From contig JBGFRO010000003.1 of the NCBI GenBank assembly GCA_041695085.1, forward strand, positions 124,001-188,000: DNA of 64,000 nucleotides, read 5' to 3'. Positions 59,858 to 64,000 of the stretch are shown piece by piece. A program made the position numbers and the translations under genes. Under the pieces are notes generated by a model. It was given only the letters and a program-made list of their open reading frames with translations. It did not search any database and had not been told where the DNA came from. Source of the stretch: DYFT01 sp041695085. GTDB taxonomy: Bacteria > Bacteroidota > Ignavibacteria > UBA10030. Every line of letters starts with the position of its first letter. The first letter of the stretch is position 1.

Positions 59858-61588
59858 CTATAACACTTTCAGGACGAGCATCGTAATATCATCCGATTGA
59901 GGCGTTCCGCGCGTGTAGGCATCAAGCGCGGCTTGGATCTCATCGATGATCTGACGGGCAGAAAGAGAAAGTTTTGATCTGATCAGGTGCTCAAGACGCT
60001 CTTCCGTGAAATCCTCGCCTTGCGCGTTCATTGCCTCGCTCACGCCATCGGTGTACATCACCAGGACATCCCCTTGTCGCAACTCTACCATTCCTTCCTG
60101 ATACGGGGTGATGGTGTTCATCAAACCAAGAATAATTCCTCCGACTTCCAGTTTTTCGAGCGACCCATCGGCGTGGAACAGCATGGGAGGATTGTGGCCG
60201 GCATTGACATATCGAAACACGCGTTGCGGAACGTTCAGCGATCCCCAAAAGAAGGTGATGAATTTTCCCTGGCCGGTGCTTTGGCAAGTTAAGTTGTTTA
60301 TACGTGCTGTCGCTTCCGAGAGACTCATTCCCATCGGTGCAAACGCGCGGAGAGAGGCTTGCACGTTCGCCATCAACAATGCCGCGCCCGTCCCTTTCCC
60401 CGACACGTCGCCAATAGCAAGGACAACCTCGTGCGGGGTAATCGGCACCACATCATAGTAATCACCTCCGACCTGCTTCGAAGGAATGTTGATTGCAGCG
60501 ACATCGAATCCCTCGATTCCAGGGAGAGAGCGGGGTAAAAGCCCTTGCTGGATTTCACGCGCGATGGCAAGCTCATCTTCAAGCCGTTGTTTCTCCAGCG
60601 CTTCGCGAAAGAGTCTCGCATTCTCGATCGAAATGATGGCCAGATGGGCAAGTGAGGCAAGGAACTCCAGATCTCCACGAGTATATGGGCCACCTCGCAA
60701 TCGATCGCCAAGGAGAATAAAGCCTTTGACATCGTTCTGCGTCATCATCGGCACCACGACGCGGATGCCTCTTTGGAGCAGAAAAGCAGCTGCTTCAGCA
60801 AATTTCTTCTTGCGGGCAAGTTCCTGAACGATTTCAGGTGATTTCAGTTGCTGCAAACTTTTGAACGCCTGCTCGATCCCTTCGCCGCCATCAAGACGCG
60901 AGGCAACCACCTTCATCTCTGTTCCTTCTTCCAGACAAATGGCGTAACGGTTCACGCCGACCTGACCAAGCAACGAGAAGGTGAGCAGCCGGATGACTTT
61001 ATCGGACTCAAGGACAACGTTGAATTCCTTTCCTAAATCAAAAAGCGTATTCAGTTCCTGAAACTTCCGGTCGAGATTCCGGTTGGCTTCCTTGAGCTGG
61101 CCAATGATGAGTGCCTTTTCGATCGCGGAGGCGGAGAGATTGACGAGCGAGTTGATGAGTTGAAGATCACTCTCGGAATACCTCCTTCCCCCTAATCGTT
61201 CACCCAGTCCAAGAAATCCGACCACACTCCCTTGGCTCACGATGGGAACGATCAAGGTGATTCCAAGGTCGCGAAAGAATGACATCCACGCTCGCGCGTC
61301 ATTTTTTCCCCGCCGAATGGTCATGATTCGTTTCGGACTTTTCGGCACGACGAACGTCATTCCTTCAACATCGCCGCCAACTCCTTTCGCGGTTACGACT
61401 TGGTATTCATGCACCTTCTTCTTCAGTAGAACCATCCCTTTCGATACAAGCATCTTTCCCATCACCGTCAAAAGAACGGTTCCGAGAATGAATTTCAAAT
61501 CGAGCGATGAGTTGATGACGTTACTGAACTCGAAGAGAGGAAGGAGATCGGCCGAGGGAGTATCGGAAGCTCGTGCGGAGGTGGGCAT
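59858..61588 (-). CDS. Double-GAF PP2C/SpoIIE serine phosphatase (RsbU/RsbP-like)
   Basis: 576 residues. Two GAF-like sensor domains (about 20-165 and 180-330), a short coiled linker (330-352) and an SpoIIE phosphatase domain (about 355-576). Metal-binding aspartates in VGGDYYDVV (D376) and GDVSGKGTGAALLMA (D394), and a final D-D-I-T. Expected to dephosphorylate a STAS antagonist such as the one at 62102. No membrane span; the signal sensed by the GAF domains is unknown. The gene closest to the operon end. Confidence 0.88.
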   Translation of the reverse strand: MPTSARASDTPSADLLPLFEFSNVINSSLDLKFILGTVLLTVMGKMLVSKGMVLLKKKVHEYQVVTAKGVGGDVEGMTFVVPKSPKRIMTIRRGKNDARAWMSFFRDLGITLIVPIVSQGSVVGFLGLGERLGGRRYSESDLQLINSLVNLSASAIEKALIIGQLKEANRNLDRKFQELNTLFDLGKEFNVVLESDKVIRLLTFSLLGQVGVNRYAICLEEGTEMKVVASRLDGGEGIEQAFKSLQQLKSPEIVQELARKKKFAEAAAFLLQRGIRVVVPMMTQNDVKGFILLGDRLRGGPYTRGDLEFLASLAHLAIISIENARLFREALEKQRLEDELAIAREIQQGLLPRSLPGIEGFDVAAINIPSKQVGGDYYDVVPITPHEVVLAIGDVSGKGTGAALLMANVQASLRAFAPMGMSLSEATARINNLTCQSTGQGKFITFFWGSLNVPQRVFRYVNAGHNPPMLFHADGSLEKLEVGGIILGLMNTITPYQEGMVELRQGDVLVMYTDGVSEAMNAQGEDFTEERLEHLIRSKLSLSARQIIDEIQAALDAYTRGTPQSDDITMLVLKVL

Positions 61589-61612
61589 AGGGAGACGAGC
61601 GAAGGTTGAGAT

Positions 61613-62056
61613 CTAACTGCGCGCAGCGGCTTTGTCGGGTGTCAGATATTTAATCAACCGGACGACGTTTCGTTTGCCGGGTGAATACGAGTATTCTACC
61701 TTATCCATCAGAGTGCGCATCAGATACACGCCCAATCCGCCGCGGCGGAAATGCGTGAGATGCTGTTTCAGATCGGGCAACCTCGCGGTATTGGGATTGA
61801 ACGATTTGCCATTGTCGATAATGCTGATCTGGAACATATCGCGTTCAGACGTGATATCGATCTGGATTTTCTTATCGGGCGCATTCTGGTAGGCGTGCTT
61901 GATCACGTTCGTGCACGCCTCATCGACGGCAAGGACGATTTTCGAGGACTCCTCCTCCGAAAAGCCGAAATCCCTCGCAGCGCGCATCACGAACTCGCGC
62001 ACTTCGAGCAAATTGTCCGTACGACTAGAAATTGTTTTTGAGAGTTTCTTCGTCAT
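61613..62056 (-). CDS. RsbW/SpoIIAB-type anti-sigma serine kinase
   Basis: 147 residues, HATPase_c_2 fold. N-box KIVLAVDEACTNVIKHAY, G1 box IIDNGKSFNP and G2 box GGLGVYLMRTLMDKVEY. It should bind a target, often a sigma factor, and phosphorylate the STAS protein encoded just upstream. No sigma factor gene is in the window. Confidence 0.88.
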   Translation of the reverse strand: MTKKLSKTISSRTDNLLEVREFVMRAARDFGFSEEESSKIVLAVDEACTNVIKHAYQNAPDKKIQIDITSERDMFQISIIDNGKSFNPNTARLPDLKQHLTHFRRGGLGVYLMRTLMDKVEYSYSPGKRNVVRLIKYLTPDKAAARS

Positions 62057-62101
62057 GCGATTGGTGAATCGGACTCCCGGGGAGCCGATCCGGTCACACG
62101 C

Positions 62102-62467
62102 TTAGTTCTGGACCGACCGCGCGTCCTGAAATTTCTTGATGGCATCCTGCTCATCCTTGTAAATCTCATACAGGATGGGAAATCCGAGAAGATCGAAGAC
62201 GTTATAAACCTTCGGAGACATATTAGTCAACTTGATGTCGCCGCGGTTTTTCCTCACATCTTCGATGTATGCCATGAACACACCCAGCCCCGCACTGCTG
62301 ATATAGGATAGGTCTTTGCAGTTCACGACGATGTTGAACTTCTTCTCCTCGATGAGCTTCTGGAGTACATTCTCGAGTTCGGGAGCCGTATGGGCATCGA
62401 GGTATCCTTTGAGGTCGATGACGTTCACCCCCTCGCCGGTGCGGTGCTGGATTTTGAATTCACTCAT
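62102..62467 (-). CDS. STAS-domain anti-anti-sigma protein (RsbV/SpoIIAA-like)
   Basis: 121 residues. Phosphoacceptor serine in DLSYISSAGLGVFMAY (S58 most likely), with VIDLKGYLDAHTAPELE at the N-terminal strand. Unphosphorylated it frees the target by binding the kinase. AAGGAG lies 8 bases before the ATG. Lies between the second phosphatase and the kinase. Confidence 0.9.
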   Translation of the reverse strand: MSEFKIQHRTGEGVNVIDLKGYLDAHTAPELENVLQKLIEEKKFNIVVNCKDLSYISSAGLGVFMAYIEDVRKNRGDIKLTNMSPKVYNVFDLLGFPILYEIYKDEQDAIKKFQDARSVQN

Positions 62468-62518
62468 GGTGGGAATCTCCTTCTTGATGCTTCGAAAACT
62501 TTCTACATCCTGGGTGTA

Positions 62519-64000
62519 TCATCCTTCTCCATGTCCTAACCATTTGATCACCACGAGCGTCATATCGTCTCCATACGCAGAATCGCCCGTGTGGTTTCTG
62601 ATTTCCGTTAAAATCGTTTCTTTGATTTGTTCGGCTGAAAGAAAGCGCGCGCCCAACGCTGCCTGAACCAATCTCTCAAAACCGAACTCTTCCCCTTCGG
62701 CATTCCGCGATTCATTCAAACCGTCGGTGTAGAATATACAAAGATCGTCTTTTTGAAGCTGTATCTCCGCTTCTTGTATCGTTTCCTCGAAGATCTGTTC
62801 ATGGGTCAGTCCGAGACCGATACCGGTGGGTCGTATCATCTGAGCGTGCAGTCCGGAAACGTGGATCATCGGACAGTGTCCCGCGCGTGCAAGCGTCAGT
62901 GTCCCTTTGGGGATATCGATGATCCCGTACAACAAACTAATGAATGCCTTGTGTTCAAGACTTTCCACCAGCGATTGATTCGCACGCAGCAGCAACTCAC
63001 GCGGCGAGTCGCAAATCTTGCTGAGCGATTGAAAGATGCCCTTCACCTCCGCCATGTAAAAAGCCGCCGAAACCCCCTTGCCTGAAACATCCCCAACAAC
63101 AACGCCCAATCGATCTCCCTTCAATTGAACGAAATCATAGTAATCGCCTCCTACTTCCAGCGAAGGTTCGGAGACGGCGGCGATTTGGAGACTCGGATGC
63201 TTGGGCAACCGTTGCGGGAGAAGTCGCTTCTGCATCTGCTGTGCAACCATCATCTCCTGCTGATAGCGTTCCCGTTCGAGCGACTTGGCGATCAGTTTTG
63301 AGTTTTCGATAGCAATGGTGACGTGGTCTGCAAAAGTTGTCATCACGTCGATATCGTCCTGATCGAAACCGAATTCAAAATCCTTCGTCGCGTGCAGAAA
63401 GCCGATCGGCTCGCCATGCGAAACGAGGGGTACGCTCAGAAGCGAGCCAACGGTCACGCCGCTCTTCGTAATGTGTTTCGTCCTCCGGTCATTCCGGATG
63501 TCGTCGATAAGAAGAGCACGTTTTGAATCCAGCACATACTTCCGCAATGACGATTCCTCGCTGGCCGTAATCAGCTCGATCTGTTCAGGCGATATATTTC
63601 GATTGGAAACAACATCGACGGCAACCTGTCCATTCGTTCCACGCTCTCGGATCAATTCAAGCCATGCGCTTCGTGCACCGACCACCTCGAGCGTCATCGC
63701 CGTCACCGTATTCACCAGATCCGAAAAGTCGAAGACCTGCGTCACAAGTCGACTCAGGTTGTGAAGCGATGTCAATTCCGACTGTTTCCTCTCGTACACC
63801 TCCGCTGTGGGAAGATGAAACAAGGTGCTGATAAATGCCATACCGAAATATACCGCTCCGAAAATGGCGTTGAGCTGGGCAAAATTGCGGAGTGGAAGAT
63901 GAAATGTATCGAGAGCTCGTGCGACGGGATGTTGTGTGATGAGGAGACTCAAGCCGATAAACGTCAAGAACAGAAGAGCACTGTAGACGATAGAATAGAG
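62519..64000 (-). CDS. GAF-PP2C/SpoIIE serine phosphatase with membrane N terminus (5' end outside window)
   Basis: At least 493 codons, open to the window edge, so the start is not seen. Visible: hydrophobic spans before and after residue 1 of the TTG at 63967, a GAF domain (about residues 70-215 from that point), a helical linker with QQMQKRLLPQRLP, and a SpoIIE phosphatase domain with VGGDYYDFV, GDVSGKGVSAAFYMAE and YGDDMTLVV. A membrane-tied counterpart of the soluble phosphatase at 59858, so two inputs may act on one STAS protein. Confidence 0.88.
   Translation of the reverse strand, partial: LYSIVYSALLFLTFIGLSLLITQHPVARALDTFHLPLRNFAQLNAIFGAVYFGMAFISTLFHLPTAEVYERKQSELTSLHNLSRLVTQVFDFSDLVNTVTAMTLEVVGARSAWLELIRERGTNGQVAVDVVSNRNISPEQIELITASEESSLRKYVLDSKRALLIDDIRNDRRTKHITKSGVTVGSLLSVPLVSHGEPIGFLHATKDFEFGFDQDDIDVMTTFADHVTIAIENSKLIAKSLERERYQQEMMVAQQMQKRLLPQRLPKHPSLQIAAVSEPSLEVGGDYYDFVQLKGDRLGVVVGDVSGKGVSAAFYMAEVKGIFQSLSKICDSPRELLLRANQSLVESLEHKAFISLLYGIIDIPKGTLTLARAGHCPMIHVSGLHAQMIRPTGIGLGLTHEQIFEETIQEAEIQLQKDDLCIFYTDGLNESRNAEGEEFGFERLVQAALGARFLSAEQIKETILTEIRNHTGDSAYGDDMTLVVIKWLGHGEG

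Overview
The window is a dense bacterial chromosome segment with no rRNA, CRISPR array, prophage or insertion sequence. The gene set points to the Bacteroidota/Chlorobiota (FCB) side of the tree, possibly an Ignavibacteria- or Kapabacteria-like aerobe. It has bacillithiol synthase BshC, a DUF3098 protein, direct O-acetylhomoserine sulfhydrylation, an aa3-type oxidase fed by a split b6-like cytochrome b, and an outer-membrane lipoprotein pathway (Lnt, LolCDE-like). Nine promoters picked out by eye are all of TTGNNN-17-TANNNT form, mostly TATATT, and Shine-Dalgarno sites are common. That argues against the TTTG/TANNTTTG promoters of classical Bacteroidetes. The taxonomic call is inference; no marker gene allows a firm placement.

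Layout. 1-1614: end of a radical-SAM protein and a methyltransferase. 1642-5302: methionine block, with promoter, structured leader, SAM-I riboswitch and terminator, then a CoA-binding protein, metY and metX. 5311-8651: nucleoside salvage block (cdd with a probable CTG start, tdk, a nupC-type transporter, purine nucleoside phosphorylase). 8655-21567 (minus): one respiratory operon of about 13 kb encoding ferredoxin, Rieske protein, split cytochrome b, an octaheme cytochrome c, a cupredoxin-like protein, oxidase subunits I/III/IV/II with two small membrane proteins, heme A synthesis (ctaA, ctaB) and a DUF420 assembly factor. 22035-23675 (plus): bshC, flanked by short palindromic elements.

23850-35645 (minus): ugpC/msmK-like ATPase, aroA, pnp, rpsO, ribF, truB, rbfA, infB, nusA and rimP. 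This is the classical translation and transcription operon, headed by a promoter followed at once by an intrinsic-terminator hairpin. 35713-43076 (minus): trpG, trpE, a thioesterase, threonine aldolase, lnt, a PAP2 phosphatase, a DedA protein, ispF and acyP. 43199-44308 (minus): tRNA-Lys, tRNA-Leu and a periplasmic TPR protein from one promoter. 44318-53029 (minus): DUF3098, a LolCDE-type exporter, prfB with its programmed frameshift, a split AtuA pair, aspS and trxA. 53049-59805 (minus): dnaE, an aldehyde dehydrogenase and proS. 59858-64000 (minus): two PP2C/SpoIIE phosphatases around an RsbW-like kinase and an RsbV-like antagonist, a partner-switching module without a sigma factor in view.

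The most unusual system is the respiratory operon. It appears to encode a complete quinol-to-oxygen chain in which cytochrome c1 and any soluble cytochrome c are replaced by an anchored, coiled-coil-bearing protein. That protein has three clustered N-terminal hemes and five tandem mono-heme domains. The quinol-site motif is APWY instead of PEWY, and subunit II carries an insertion of about 70 residues just before its CuA loop.
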